DNA of 64,000 nucleotides from Cacajao melanocephalus (GCA_963573385.1 CAUYLG010034946.1:28334-92333), one strand, 5' to 3'. Positions 11,975-24,720 are shown, counted from the stretch's first letter. The notes: generated from the letters alone by a model not told the origin. Translations and numbers: made by a program.

Positions 11975-12515
11975 TAACAATTCACATTTTATACTATTTA
12001 CCCATTTAAAGTATACGATTCAAATGACTTTTAGTATATTCACAGAGTTTTACATCCATTACCATAATCAATTTAAGAACATTTTTGTTATAGCAAAAAC
12101 AAAACAAAACAAAACTCGTACCCATTAGCAGCTACTCCACATCTTCTCCCCCGAGTTCCTGGCAACCATCAATTTACTTTCCATTTCTATGGATTGCCTA
12201 CTCTGGACAGTTTATATAAATGAAATTCTATAATATGCGGCTTTGTGTGTCTGGCCTCTTCCACTTTGCAGAATGTTTTTAACTGTAATACATGTTATAG
12301 CATATATGAGTGACTCATTCCCCTTTATGGTTGAATAATTTTCCAGTGTATGGATAGACCACTTGTTTATCCATTTATTCATTGATGGATACCCGAGGTG
12401 CTTCCACTTTTTAGCTATTATGGAAAACCCTGCTATGAACACCTGTGCACACATGTTTATGTGGGTGTGTGTTTCTATTTCTCTTGGGTATACACCTTCA
12501 GGAGATATTCTGGAT
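11975..12515 (-). mobile_element. Old L1M fragment, minus strand
   Basis: Reverse complement of an L1M 3' region. Diagnostic plus-strand strings include TATATTCACAGAGTTTTACA, TTCCTGGCAACCATCAATTT, TCTATGGATTGCCTACTCTG and TTTCTCTTGGGTATACACCT. Diverged and without coding capacity. Confidence 0.85.
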
Positions 12516-13788
12516 AATAGCAAACAGGCATCTGAAACATTGTCATTCAAGTCTATTCCAAAGAAAATAGAAGGTTCTGTTCATGTGTGTGTTTGTATGA
12601 GCATGTGAACAACACAACATAGCACCATCTTGTTGCATGTGACTTTTCAATGACTCCACAGTGCTGAGCACACAAATTCCTCCCAGCTCTGGATGATCTT
12701 CATGTGTTGTTTACAACATTGTTGCAGGTTGGATATTCAGAATAACTGGAAAAATATTCTGTTATCTCTAAATATGATTGCATATCTCTGGTCTACAGTC
12801 ACACACATTGTTTCTGCTGGCAGGGTGTCTTTTGAGAAAAGCATTTGCAGGACACTGTCACCTTCTACCCAAAGGTAGAATTTTAATTTTCTTTGAAATC
12901 CTCACAAGGGTATTTTAAAGTGAGCATGGGAGTGAAAAAAATCACAACTCTAGAGAAATTGCTTTCAAACTCCCCCTTTAGCAATCTAAGTCTGTCCTCA
13001 TTATCTTTCTTTTGACTCCTAAATTTTTCAGTTTTTTTTTCAATTTTTTTGAATTTTTTTTTTCTGAATTCACCAATTGAAAAACATGGGATACTTTCAA
13101 ATCCTATTTTGCCCAGTCTGTCAGTTCCTGCAATAAATAAAATTTTGCAATGGAAATCATTTGAAAGTGGATTAAGTTTTACAGTCCTCTCATGCTAATT
13201 GGGGTTTCTAGTTGCTGGGAGCAAACAAAGTAATGTATACTTTTAGAAGGTAGAGGAGGCTGAGGATTAACAGTGTCTACAGCTTCCTGGGATTTACTCC
13301 CATCTGCTAGAACGTGCATGGCACCATGACTCCAGGTCTGGCTCATTAGCATGATGTCCAAGGGTTAATGGATGGGTGGAATACTTTATGGCAGAGATTC
13401 CCAACCCCTAGGCCACAGACCAGTAAAGACTTGTAATAGAATAGAAAATAAGGCATTTTCCAATCTGACAGCTGCAAGAGTCCTACTAACCTACTTCAGC
13501 AAAGAGATGCTCATCAGACGTAGCAGCTGGTCTAGGAGCAATGATTAAGCTCCACTTTCAGCCAACTGCATCCTTCTCTAGAATTGGAGCAAATTCTTAA
13601 GATTTTAGGTTGACTTGGCAATCATTCTGAATATAAGTTTAACTTTCTCATACCAGAAACAGGGCTTAGTCAATCTTGACAGTTTCTGGTTCTGTCTCCT
13701 CCCAATTCCTCAAGGCAGTTGATGTAGGTATCTGTCTTAGACAACCACCTCCCGAAGACCATCTCCTTATGGGACAGCTAGGTACAAC
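12516..13788. other. Unassigned sequence
   Basis: No confident repeat or gene. T-runs at 13031-13062. A stretch at about 13396-13430 (ATTCCCAACCCCTAGGCCAC) resembles one end of a hAT element, but the similarity stops after about 35 bp. Confidence 0.4.
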
Positions 13789-13789
<1 letters not shown>

Positions 13790-13851
<62 letters not shown>

Positions 13852-13860
13852 CACACATAC
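13790..13860. repeat. (AC)n-(AT)n microsatellite
   Basis: An uninterrupted AC tract at about 13790-13832 passes directly into an AT tract to about 13850, then a few ACAC units. Likely length-polymorphic. Confidence 0.95.
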
Positions 13861-13879
13861 TTATATGTAAGTGAACTTC

Positions 13880-14250
13880 TGCTACATTCCTAATCCTTGT
13901 CACACTGCTAATAAAGACATGCCTTAGACTGGGTCATTTATACAGAAAAAGGGATTTAATGGACTCACAGATATGCATGGCTCAGAGACCTCACAATCAT
14001 GGTGGAAGGTGAAGGAGGAGCAAAGGCACGTCTTATTTGGTGGCAGGCAAGCGAGTGTGTGTAGAGGAACTGCCCTTTATAAAACCATCAGATCTTGTGA
14101 GACTCATTCATTACCACGAGAACAACATGGGAAAAACCCACTCCCATGATTCAATTACCCCCCACTGGGTCCCTCCCATGACATGTGGGAATTGTGGGAG
14201 CTAAAATTCAAGATGAGATTTAGATGAGGACAGAGGCAACCCATATTACA
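13880..14250 (-). mobile_element. THE1/MST LTR, minus strand
   Basis: Plus-strand text CTGCTAATAAAGACATGCCT, AACCATCAGATCTTGTGAGA and TTCAAGATGAGATTTAGATG is the reverse complement of a THE1/MST LTR, near full length (~370 bp). No matching 5-bp duplication was found, so the terminal bases are approximate. Confidence 0.88.
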
Positions 14251-14255
14251 TACAT

Positions 14256-16109
14256 ATAGTGAAATAATTACTATAATCAAGCCAAGGAACATATCCTTCA
14301 TCTCACATAGTTATCTATATTATGCACATGATAAAACCACCAAAATCTGCCCTTTACAAATGTCCAGTATACAATACAATATTATTAACTCAAGTCCTCC
14401 TTCTGTAGATTAGATCTCCAGATTTATTTATTCTATGTAACTGCAAATTTGTATCCTTTAACTACATCTCTTCCTTTCTTCCAAAGCTATAATTCTATTC
14501 TGTTTCTATGTATCTTTTTTTTTGAGATTTCAGATATAAGTGAGATAATACAGTATTTGTCTTTCTGTGCCTAGCATATTTCTCATAGCATAATGTCCTC
14601 CAGGTTCATCCATATGGTTGCAAATAAAAGAATAATGGCAGAATATTTTATTGTGTATGTCTACCACAATTTCTTTAGTCATGCATCCCTCAATGGACTC
14701 TCAGGTTGTTTTCATATCTTTGCTATTGTGAATAATGCTACAAATGAACATGGGTGTTCAGATCCTTCTTTGAGATGCTAATTTTATTTCTTTTGGATAT
14801 ATATCCAGTAGTGAGATTGCTGGATTATATAGTAGTTCTATTTTTGATTTCTGAAGAACTTTCTTCATGCTGTTTTCTATCATGGCTGCAGTAATTTACA
14901 TTCCCACCAACAGTTTACTAGGGTTCCCTTTTTCCTGCATCCTCTGTAACACTTGTCATCTCTTGTCTTCCTCGTAGTGGCCATCCTAACATTTGTGAGG
15001 TGATATCTCATTAAAGTTTTGATTTATAATCATTTGATTAGTGATGTTGAGCACCTTTTCATATATCTGTTAGCCATTTTTAAATCTTCTGTGGAGAAAT
15101 GCCTATTCAAGTTTTTGTTCATATTTTAATTGGATTAATTGTCTTTCGTTATTGAGTTGTGTGAGTTCTTTACGTATTTTGAATATTAACCCCTCATCAG
15201 GGGTTATTGTTATATATGGTTTACAAGTATTTTCTCCTGTTCTGTAGGGTGACTTTTTCTTTCTTTCTTTCTTTTTCTTTCTTTCCTTCTTTCTTTCTTT
15301 CTTTCTTTCTCTTTCTTTCTTTCTTCCTTCCTTCCTTCCTTCTTTCTTTTCTTTCTTTCTTTCTTTTCTTTCTTTTCTTTCCTTTCTTTCCCTCCCTCCC
15401 TCTGTCTCTCTTTGTTTTCTTTCTTTATTTATTTTTTTCAGTTCTACAGAATGTTTTCTTAGATGTAGTCTCACTTCTTTATTTCTTCTTTTGTTGCCTG
15501 AGCTTTCAGTGTGATTTCCAAAAAGTCACTGTTAAGTCCAGCAAAACACTTTCGCCTGTTTTGTTCTGGAAGTTTAGTTAAAGGATTTCAGGTTGTAAGT
15601 TTAAGTTTTTAATCCACGTTGAATTGACTTTCATGTACGGTGGAAGATAAGGGTCCAATTTCACTCTTCTACATGTCGGCAGCCAGATATCCAAACACAT
15701 TTATCAAAGAGGCTTTTTTCCTCCATTGTGTGTTCTTGGTGGCCTTGTCAAAAATAAAGTTCATCGTGTATGTTTGCCTTTATTTCTAGGCTCTTTATTA
15801 TATTCCCTTGGTCTGCATGTCTGCTGGTATACCAGCATCATATTATTTTGATTTTATTGTAGCTTTGTAGTTGTAATTTGAAATTATAAAGAGTGATGCC
15901 TCCAGCTTTGTTTTCCTTGCTTAAAATTTCTATGGCTATTCAGGACCTTTTGTGATTCCATACAAATTTTAGGATTTGTTTTCCTAGTTCAGTGAAAAAT
16001 ACCGTTGGAATTTTGATAGGGATTGTATTGAATCTGTCTATCTTTTGGGGCAGTATAGACAGCTTAACAATATTAATTCTTCCAATCCACAGAATCATCC
16101 TGTGGATGT
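14256..16109 (-). mobile_element. L1 3' half, minus strand (L1MA type), split by a TTTC tract
   Basis: About 1.85 kb of L1 read in reverse: 3' UTR at the left, then C-terminal ORF2 (CCATCCCTCAATGGACTCTC region, ATATATCCAGTAGTGAGATT, CATTCCCACCAACAGTTTAC), continuing on the right with TGGTATACCAGCATCATATT and GATAGGGATTGTATTGAATC. Similarity stops abruptly at about 16109. A 175-bp TTTC microsatellite interrupts it. The reading frame is broken throughout. Confidence 0.93.
15254..15428. repeat. (TTTC)n polypyrimidine microsatellite
   Basis: About 175 bp of TTTC/TTCC/CCCT units on the plus strand (GAAA on the minus), inside L1 ORF2-derived DNA. The apparent 120-residue open frames across it on both strands are simple-sequence artefacts. 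Confidence 0.95.
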
Positions 16110-16620
16110 GAATAAGCCCAGCTCTGCGACCACCTCTGCTACCATCAGCCCTGGCCTGCACAGGAGGCTTACTTGGACCTTCCAAGGGATGCTGTGGTTC
16201 CTCTCAACAGCACATTCCTCATTGCCTTAGTGAAGGGTATGTTCTCTGCATGCTTTTTACAGGACAAACCCAGGACTGTATCAAAGAATGTTCCCTCCAA
16301 ACTTGGAAGGAGCCGAGGGACAAAAGAATGCCTCAGACAAGTCCAGCTTGCTGAGTAGACACATTTATTAGGACTTAAATATGAAGGACTCCTGCGCAGC
16401 AGCAGAACAGCTCCAGAGATCTGCCCTGCTGTCTGTCTCAAAGCTGCTTTTAAGCTAATATTCTGGTTCATTACCCACTGTGTGTGAGGAGACTGCTTTT
16501 CTTGGTATGTTTGTAGATAATGCTCTGGGATGTTTGAGTTCTCAGGGACACCTGTTCCTAGGCTGGACACCACAGCCTTGGCTCACCCTCCAGCTTTTGG
16601 GGTTCAAGCAGCAAACATAC
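16110..16620 (-). mobile_element. Possible LTR, minus strand, family unknown
   Basis: On the minus strand this has LTR-like order: a TTAAAAG TATA-like element (complement of about 16447-16453), then an AATAAA signal (complement of 16364-16369), then a CT-rich tail. The GC content is higher than the flanking L1. I see no terminal TG/CA pair with duplications. It could also be unique sequence or another repeat. Confidence 0.4.
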
Positions 16621-16828
16621 AGTCTTAAGTAACCTGGTGTCTTAAGCACCCATGGAAAATTACCAACTGAAGTATCTTGTAGCCCCATATATATCTCAGC
16701 ACAGAAGTGGTGAATACAGAATGGCAGAGCCAGTCACCAGTTTCAGCTTTTCTTCCCTGAGTACCTGCAGTGCATATCCATGACCAACCCACATTTACGC
16801 ATTTATGTTTACTGTGGCATGTGCATTT
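16621..16828. other. Unassigned sequence
   Basis: Nothing recognised between the LTR-like block and an old Alu fragment. Confidence 0.35.
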
Positions 16829-16970
16829 TCTTTTCTTTCTTTTTTCAAGACAGGGTCTGGTTTTCTACAGATGCATGCTGCCATGACTGGCTAATTTTTA
16901 AAAATTATTTGAGTAGAGATGATGAGATTGATGAGATTTTGCTATGTTGCCCAGCCTGGTCTTGAACTTC
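16829..16970 (-). mobile_element. Old, internally deleted Alu fragment
   Basis: CAAGACAGGGTCTGG, then ACTGGCTAATTTTTAAAAAT and TGCTATGTTGCCCAGCCTGG are Alu left-monomer landmarks in reverse orientation. Much of the body is missing between them. Confidence 0.7.
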
Positions 16971-17118
16971 AGAAATCCAGAAGTCCAGAATACCCATTTG
17001 GAAAAAAATGGGGCAGTGAGATCTTTGCAGCCCATACTGTCTGAGTTATTATTGTAGAGTTCCTCCTTCTAGGAATCAAGCCATTTCTCAGCCTATGGGC
17101 TCTAGATTAGAAAATTGC

Positions 17119-17434
17119 TTTATTTATTTATTATTATTTATTATTTGTTTTTGAAACAGGGTCTCCCTTTGTCACTCAGGCTGCAGTGCAGGGGTGAGAT
17201 CACGGCTCATTGCAGCTTCCAACTTCCAGGCTCAAACAATCTACCTACCTTGGTTTCCTGAGTAGATGGTACAACAGGTGCACACCACTATGCATGGATT
17301 TTTTAAAAAAAATTTATACAGATGGAGTCTTGCCATATTGGCCAGGCTGGTCTTGAACTTCTGGGATCAAGTGATCCTCCTCCCTTGGCCTCCCAAAGTG
17401 CTGGGTTTTTAGGTTTGAGCCATTGTGCTTGGCC
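17119..17434 (-). mobile_element. AluJ-type element, minus strand
   Basis: Near full-length: T-rich tail complement at 17119-17141, GAAACAGGGTCTCCCTTTGT, ending with TCCCAAAGTGCTGGGTTTTT and GGCC. It is highly diverged, as expected for the oldest Alu subfamily. Confidence 0.93.
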
Positions 17435-17545
17435 GGTATACACATTTTCAAAGCTCATGGAACTGTATTCTCAAAATACATTCATTCCATTACATATAAA
17501 TGACGCCTCGATAACGTTGATTTCAAAAAAGAGAATTTTCCGAGA

Positions 17546-17774
17546 GAGGGTTTCTCCTCCTGGATACTATTGACATTTGGGGCTGGATAATTCTTTGTGG
17601 TGGGGGCTGTCCTATGCATTGTTAAGATATTTAGCAGCACCTCCAGCCTCTGCCCACTAGGGAACATCCCTGGCTCTATTCCCTCTTTCACACTGAGCCA
17701 TGACAAAAAAAAAGTCTGTAGACTTTATCAAACGTTCCCTGGTAGACAAAATTTCCATCAGTTGGAAACCACTT
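17546..17774 (-). mobile_element. MER20 hAT-Charlie element
   Basis: TACTATTGACATTTGGGGCT, GGATAATTCTTTGTGGTGGG and the right end CAGTTGGAAACCACTT match MER20 as reverse complement. About 228 bp and full or nearly so. An 8-bp duplication is not visible. Confidence 0.85.
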
Positions 17775-19262
17775 ATCTCATGCTGCAATATTTGGTTCAC
17801 TTAAATGACAAAATAAATAAAAGACACTGAAATCAGCACACAACCCAGAAATGGTCACAGGAAAATAGGAGTTTTTAGTGCATGATGAAGGTGATGCATT
17901 TAAAGAGTGTTAGAAACATTAGTCTTGCGTGTTTTTTGAATAAATGCAAACTTTGGAAAAAACAAATGTCGGTCTCTATTTTATGACAAACATCAAAATT
18001 CCAGAGATATTATAGTTAGAGTTAAATTGCTTGATACAATGAGAAAAAGAACATAGAGGTAGGTATGACCTTAAAGCAGAGAAAATCCTTCTAAGTAGTT
18101 TCAGAGATAGAACACCAAAGGGGGAAGTGATTTTTGTTACTTAAACTCAGTAAGTCCAATAGAATCATTGCACCTCAGAGCACATTTTTTCCACATCTTC
18201 AAATAGAATGGTTGCATCTCAGAGCACATATCCCCTCTCCATCCAGTACTGAAGCCCAGAATGAAATGTGACCATGAAACTTTGTACTACTAATACTGTA
18301 ATCAGCCAAATAACAATTTTTTTTTCTATTTGGAAGTCTGAATTGTATTGAATTATATACTATAAATTAAATTGATATATTTATTCTCAATCCCTCTGTG
18401 TGATATGAATGGAGAAAATATATTGCAAGGTTTATGGTTTAAGTAATCATTTTAAAAGGAGAATAATACAATTTTCTTGCAGGAAAATGGAGATATAAGC
18501 CTTATGCATATATATAAAATATGCTCTTCTCATATTTAAATTAAGAGAAATATGACTATTTTGACATTACACAATGACATATAAGGACTATAAGGATTTT
18601 TGTTGCCAACAGAGAGAATATGTCACTAAAATTGTGTAAAATCAGAAAAGGTAGAATTATTAATGACAATATAAAACAAAAACAGAAGTCAGAATCACAG
18701 AAAAATATTTTAAAATTGGTTAAAAATATTATACAATGAATAACTGCAAGTTTTTGTTCTTGACATACTATGTATAGAAGCAACATATTCTAAAATACAG
18801 TGATTTAATGAAGTTTAGTGATGAACATTTGACATATCTCTCATTTGAAAATGTGTCAAAATGATGAATAATTTAGCCAATGATTATTGATGGAGTGCTG
18901 ATACTAGAAAACCACATTGCTATTATCAGCCAAGAATGACTTAATTTTTCTTTTCTTAGTGAGGTATATTTGGTTACTTGCTTATGCAAATCTAAATGCC
19001 CATTTTTTCTAGCTAAGAGAAATCCTAAAACTGTGACAGCAATGTGAAACAAATCAAATGATTAATTGATATAGATCCAATGCAATGTTGACAATTCTCT
19101 TCTTGCTTATCCAACTTCTCTTGGGCCATGTGACCTGTATAGCCAGTAATGTACATGGTGAATCCACGGGGACAGGGAGTGGTGTGGCCATCTATCTTCC
19201 ATCCGTCTGTCTGATGTGTAGACAGGAAGTAGAAAAACATTCTCACGGAGCCTCTTATCTCC
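17775..19262. other. Unassigned AT-rich sequence with a short repeated segment
   Basis: No gene recognised. A 28-bp segment at 18158-18185 recurs at 18202-18229 with three mismatches (shared core CTCAGAGCACAT). The rest is AT-rich and featureless. Confidence 0.45.
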
Positions 19263-19736
19263 TGCCAAGACCGACAGAATTTCTTTGCTTGACTAAACTG
19301 TGGTCATGCTCCTGAACCTTCTCTTAGGTCCCCTGTGCACTTCCTTGTAAAATCCAGTTTTAGCAAGGACCGTGCTAAGCCAGTTTAGCAAGAACTCTTC
19401 ACTCTCCTATCTGTTCAGGCTTCTCATTCCCCTGCCTCCTCCAGGTGATGTCTGATTTCACTGGCCTGACTTCAGCTAAAATCCTATTAGGTCCATTTAG
19501 CCAGAATCCCTCTCACCCTTGGTGTATCCTCTTAGTCATTTTCCATCCACTGACTCCCACCCTGCTCCCTGGCTATAAATCCCCACTTGTCCATGCTGTA
19601 TTGAGAGTTGAGCCCAATTTCTCTCCCCCACTGCAAGACCGCATTGCCATAGTACCTGTATCTATCCCAGTAGCCCAGAATGATGTTTATTTTACCATGC
19701 TTTAACAGGCATCATTCATATTTCTTTTATGTAACA
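19263..19736 (+). mobile_element. ERV1-class LTR, solitary
   Basis: LTR-like layout on the plus strand: U3 with GTGCACTTCCTTGTAAAATC and TTCAGGCTTCTCATTCCCCT, TATAAAT at 19574-19580, an R/U5 stretch with TTGAGCCCAATTTCTCTCCC, and a terminus TTATGTAACA. The expected AATAAA before ACCATGCTTTAACA appears degenerate. No internal proviral sequence adjoins. The family resembles MER51 but I am not certain, and the left boundary is approximate. Confidence 0.65.
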
Positions 19737-19826
19737 TGTCACACCATTTTCAGGCTTCCGGTTAGCTGAGAAAATTAGCACTCTGTATGTTTAATCCATC
19801 TAGAGTTAAATGATAGTTGCTGTTTT

Positions 19827-20370
<544 letters not shown>

Positions 20371-20580
20371 GAGGACACAGACACACACAGAGGGATGACC
20401 TTATGAGGACACAGAGAAAAGATGGCATCTACAAGCCAAGGAGAGAGGCCTTGGGAGGAACCAGTTCTGCCTACACCTTGATCTCGAACTTCCAGCCCAT
20501 AGGACTATAACAAAATAAATTCCATTGCTTAAGCAGTCCAATCTATGACACCTTCGCATAGCAGCCCTAACAAATTAATA
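20371..20580 (+). repeat. Tandem second copy of the MLT1 LTR 3' half
   Basis: Starting at GAGGACACAGACACACACAG, the 3' half of the LTR (seen at 20161-20370) repeats with a 210-bp offset, including ACAAGCCAAGGAGAGAGGCC in both copies. Several substitutions separate the copies, so the duplication is old. It lacks the LTR 5' half and so is not an independent complete insertion. Confidence 0.85.
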
Positions 20581-22225
20581 TATTAGTTACTTCCAGCCTA
20601 AAGAATCTGGCAGTATTGATATATTAATATATAGTTTTGATTATGAGACTTAACCACAGATTATTTCCTGGAGCCAGATATAGAGATGGTACATTCTGGC
20701 ATTGGCCTGGGCTACAATGCCAGTGACCATGAGTAGACAATAGCCATGACTGACAACTCCAACGCATTTAAGATTATGGTCGTGGTTTCTGGGGAGAAGC
20801 CCAGGTGGCTACTGTATAAAGACCCTATTGGATTTGTCAAGCACCAATTGCAAACTCAGTGATTATTCCAGCTGTGAGACTCATATTGTTACCTTATCTT
20901 CATGGTGAATTAACAATTATGAGAAATGTGAGCTCCCACAAAGTTTTAGAATATTTACTGCATTATAACTCAGAATATGACCATACGTTTAAAGATTAGG
21001 GCACACAGCGGTTTTCAAAAATGCATGCCTACTACAAATCCATCCAATCAACACATACTCATTTAGTAAACACTTTTGGCTGGAGCCTGTGCTACCAAGA
21101 CTACAATGATATCTAGATGACTTTGCTGTCCTCACAAAGCGTAAAGTCGAGCAATAGAGAGGAACAGTATCTATAAGCATATGAAAAGTATAACAAAATG
21201 TTGATGAACATCAACTGTTCTGATTTCTCTGTCCCATCTAAGTTGCAGAGGAAATACTGAATTTCTTTATTTTTCCAGGTCAGCTGACACCATGACTCAG
21301 AGAGCCCATCTCAACAAAGTGATGAGACAAACTCAATTCTTCTCCTTCTTCCATGGATATGCCACGTGTGTGAGGTTGTTCCTGCACTGTGCGTTTTTGA
21401 AACCGATAGGGTCTTATAGGCATTAGCAATTAATCTGCGTTTGTGGTTTGTACAGAACAGCAGAATCAATTTGCCAGAGGAGAATCATGCAGCTATTTCA
21501 GGTTAAGGAATGATAGCACAAGTACCTTGCTTGCAAATCCAATAGACTACACCTCAGATTGCTCTTCTGTGCTTGGCAAAACTTTTTTAAGTTCAAGTAA
21601 ATTCCCTTTTTCACAATTAGTTCATCCCAGGATTATCACTCTCTGCTTGACACCCAGTATAATTCCCTGGAATTAGTTGCTCATTTTGGAAACACAAAAA
21701 TTAGAAAGATAATGGATTTCTTGATTTATTATTTTTTTCAAGGAGTGCTTGAAAATTTCTGAGCCTAGGCATCTTAGTGCATAAAACTTCTTTAAGTAAG
21801 GGGATGAAAACAATATCTCATTGCTCCAAAGGAAATAAAAAGTGGGGTCTCTTGAAAATGAAACAAAGCTAACAAAGATATTGGAAGAGTAGATATAAAA
21901 AGTCCACTAAAGTGAGGGAACATATGAGAACTAGCGGATGATTGATGTTAGTTGAAGGTGGGAGAAAAATGACTTCTTGCAGGGGTAAAGCAGTATGCAC
22001 TTGCAAGGAGTAATAAAAAATACATGCATGAAATTTAATAAAAAGGAAGTTACTGGGAGAGTAGCTGGAGTAGAAAGAGAATGGATTATGGAAATAAAAG
22101 GCAATAAAACAATAAAATATGAAAGATGGGACTTCCATTGATTAAAGGTGATGATAACCAGCCATAAACTGAGGACTGTAATCAATTCAACTGAAGGCTA
22201 GGAGTTTCAAAGTAAAATAATGTTT
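20581..22225. other. Unassigned sequence
   Basis: About 1.6 kb without a recognised gene or transposon. The open frames are short and the base composition is ordinary. Confidence 0.4.
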
Positions 22226-22275
22226 TATTTTTGGTCTATATCTATCTATCTATCTCTCATTTACCAATCTATCTG

Positions 22276-22318
<43 letters not shown>

Positions 22319-22440
22319 GTCACCTATCTATCTATATCTATTATCTATCATCTGTCTAATCTATCTGTCTATATCTATGCATCTATCTATCATCTATCAT
22401 CCATCTTCTATCTATCTAGATTGATGGATGGATGGATGAA
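22226..22440. repeat. (TCTA)n array switching to (GATG)n
   Basis: TCTATC/TCTG units cover about 22230-22420, with interruptions, then the sequence changes near CTATCTAGATTGATGGATGG to GGAT/GATG units. The pyrimidine-to-purine switch makes the junction partly self-complementary. Confidence 0.95.
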
Positions 22441-22724
22441 TGATGGATAAATGGATCAAAAATCAGGCAAATAAATGATAGATCTATATGTATTGATATT
22501 GAGGGTGGTTAGCTCTTTTTATCTGAATACTTTAGTAAACAGAATTTTACAAGAATTTTTAAATTTGGTACATGACTCTTAAGTATACCCAGTGTAATGA
22601 TAAGTTAATACAAATTGGTAACATCTTCCTGTTGGTCACTTTACATAGGAGCTCAACTATATGGGTAGGAATATAAGTATAAATTAATATAATATGTAAT
22701 ACATATTAGATACGTTAGCTTCTA

Positions 22725-22885
22725 TCTATCTTTGTTCTAGCTATCTTTTACCTATGTATTCATTATCAATCTGTATCAGTTTATCATCTGTATATATGTA
22801 TTATCTAGCTATTGTTTTTCTATTTATCTTCTATTTATGTAGATTGATAGATGGACAGATGGATGAATAGATGGATGGGTGGGTG
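22725..22885. repeat. Second degenerate TCTA/GATG region
   Basis: A decayed version of the previous array, with TTCTATCTATC at the left and GATGGACAGATGGATGAATA at the right joined by TTATGTAGATTGATAGATGG. It repeats the same strand-switch arrangement about 440 bp downstream. Confidence 0.75.
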
Positions 22886-23265
22886 AATGGAAAGACAGAG
22901 AGAGAGGTGACAGAGATAAATATACCCAATTAATATTGTTAATGTTCACAAACTAAGAGAGATGATAAGAAAATTGTAGAGTTGCCATACAGTGTTAACC
23001 TCAAGCTATTGATAAAATTGTCCACTTTGCCTAACCCACTCAGCTTCAAGAGGAGGGGAGTGATGGATATTTTCAAATGGGGGATGTTGAACCCAGTTGC
23101 CCAGTGGTAGTGCGGAGGTGCAGGGGATGACTGACTCTCACTCAACATCTATTTCAAACCCTTTCAATGTATCCCTCTGTATTGCTGAGCCCAGAAAAAT
23201 AAAAAGTGTTCATTCTTCATTTCCTGTGTAGATAAAGATTATGCATGTAATTTAGACCTTTTTTT
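22886..23265. other. Unassigned sequence
   Basis: Ordinary sequence with no recognised repeat. Short open frames only. Confidence 0.35.
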
Positions 23266-23815
23266 CCTTTGTTTGTAAACTTTTTCGATAACATAAAGCA
23301 TGCATTCTGAAAAAGGTCTTACAAAAATTAAACAGCTTTCCAAATAAGGCAAGACCTACAGAACAACCACCCTGTCAAGAAACAGAACATCACCAGGACC
23401 TTGAAGTACCCCAGAGTTCTCTCCCTTTCCCCTTGGAGATAGCCTTAGCTTATATTTGGCTGCAATTGCTTCCTTGTTTTTTTTTTCTAAATGTGTATGC
23501 GTAAGAGTGAAAATTTTGGAATTTCACATAAATGAGCTTCTAGCTTACCTGTTGTTTTGTCTCTGGCTTCTTTCACTGACTATCACATTTTGAGATCCAG
23601 TCAGGTGTTGTAAGTACCTTGTAGTGGATTTACTTTCCCTGGTGTCTAGTATTTTATTCTATGAATATGCCACAGTGTATTGATTCATTCCATTGTTGGC
23701 AGATATGGTAATTGATTTCATTTGCAGCTCCTTTAAGCCATGCAGCTGTGAGCATTTTTCATCATATTACTTGGTTCACAGAGAATATAATTATGAGTAA
23801 AATTCCTGGGGCTTT
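23266..23815 (-). mobile_element. Old L1M fragment, minus strand
   Basis: Landmarks in reverse orientation include AAACAGAACATCACCAGGAC, TCTGGCTTCTTTCACTGACT and GAATATGCCACAGTGTATTG. These correspond to an ancient L1M 3' region, heavily diverged. Confidence 0.75.
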
Positions 23816-24540
23816 ATGTGATTTAGGCTTTACTGACTGGATGCAGGCACCCAAAATTCTGAAGGTGGAAGATAAACTGTCTCTGCTCTTTCTCGCTGGA
23901 AAACTCAGTCACACAGTGTTTGTTGTTTTATTTTTCCGTGCCTCATCATTCTATAGGACAGTTCTTAGCTTTGTGGGCATTACAGGGGATAGTGCCAAGC
24001 ATTCACTTTTGTTTGTTCAGATGTAACAGGGCAGTACGGCGTGGGAAACAAGCGGTGCAGTCATGAGCCATGGGAGTCAGAGAACTGGATTAGGGTATTT
24101 AGTTGGACTCATATGACTCTAAGTTCGCTGAACTCCCAAATGTAACCAATTGTCAATTGACCCCGAAATGCCCTCTCTCTCCATGTGAGGAGCTAATTTT
24201 TGCTTGCTTGCAAATTCTGCATGATATCACTTGAGCTGGTTGTCTTGCAAAGGAAGTTACTTATTATCATACCATCAATAAAGGCCTTCCCTTCCTCCAG
24301 ATATTAAAATCAGATTCCATCTTGCCCCAGGAGGACAAGTAGAAAGTCTCATCGAGGAAGAAACAAGATGCATGCTAAAGAAATAAGATTTTGTCAAGTT
24401 ATATTGTTAGAAATGTAAGTAATCTATGTAAAGATGGATGCTAAGGATGTTAGACATGGAAATAAACAGAACTATGAATCAAGTCAAATATACTATTTGG
24501 GTGGACTCGATAATTTGTATTAAAAGTGGTGGCTCCATGC
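23816..24540. other. Unassigned sequence
   Basis: No gene or confident repeat. The longest frame (23712-24026) starts inside L1M sequence and has no recognisable domain. Confidence 0.35.
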
Positions 24541-24720
24541 ATAGGTGAAAATATGCAGTATTTGTTTTTTGTACTTGGCTTATTTCAGTTTGCACAATGT
24601 CTTTCAGGTTCATCTTTGTTGCTGCAAATGACAGCATTTCTTTCTTTTTAATGAGTGAATAGTATATTCTTGTGTGTGTAATATTTTCTTTATGCATTCA
24701 TCTGTTGATGGTCACTTAGA
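24541..24720 (-). mobile_element. L1 fragment, minus strand
   Basis: CTTGGCTTATTTCAGTTTGC, TTCAGGTTCATCTTTGTTGC and ATTCATCTGTTGATGGTCAC are the reverse complement of the L1 ORF2 3' end. About 180 bp. Confidence 0.75.

Noticed and set aside
13396..13480. Possible hAT element end
   Set aside because: Similarity to a hAT terminus lasts only about 35 bp, with no second end or duplication.
15103..15581. Two ~123-codon open frames on opposite strands
   Set aside because: Both run through the TTTC microsatellite; the Lys/Glu/Arg and Phe/Ser/Leu content is simple sequence within L1.
22226..22440. Regular repeat array considered as CRISPR
   Set aside because: Tetranucleotide microsatellite without spacers, in a vertebrate genome.
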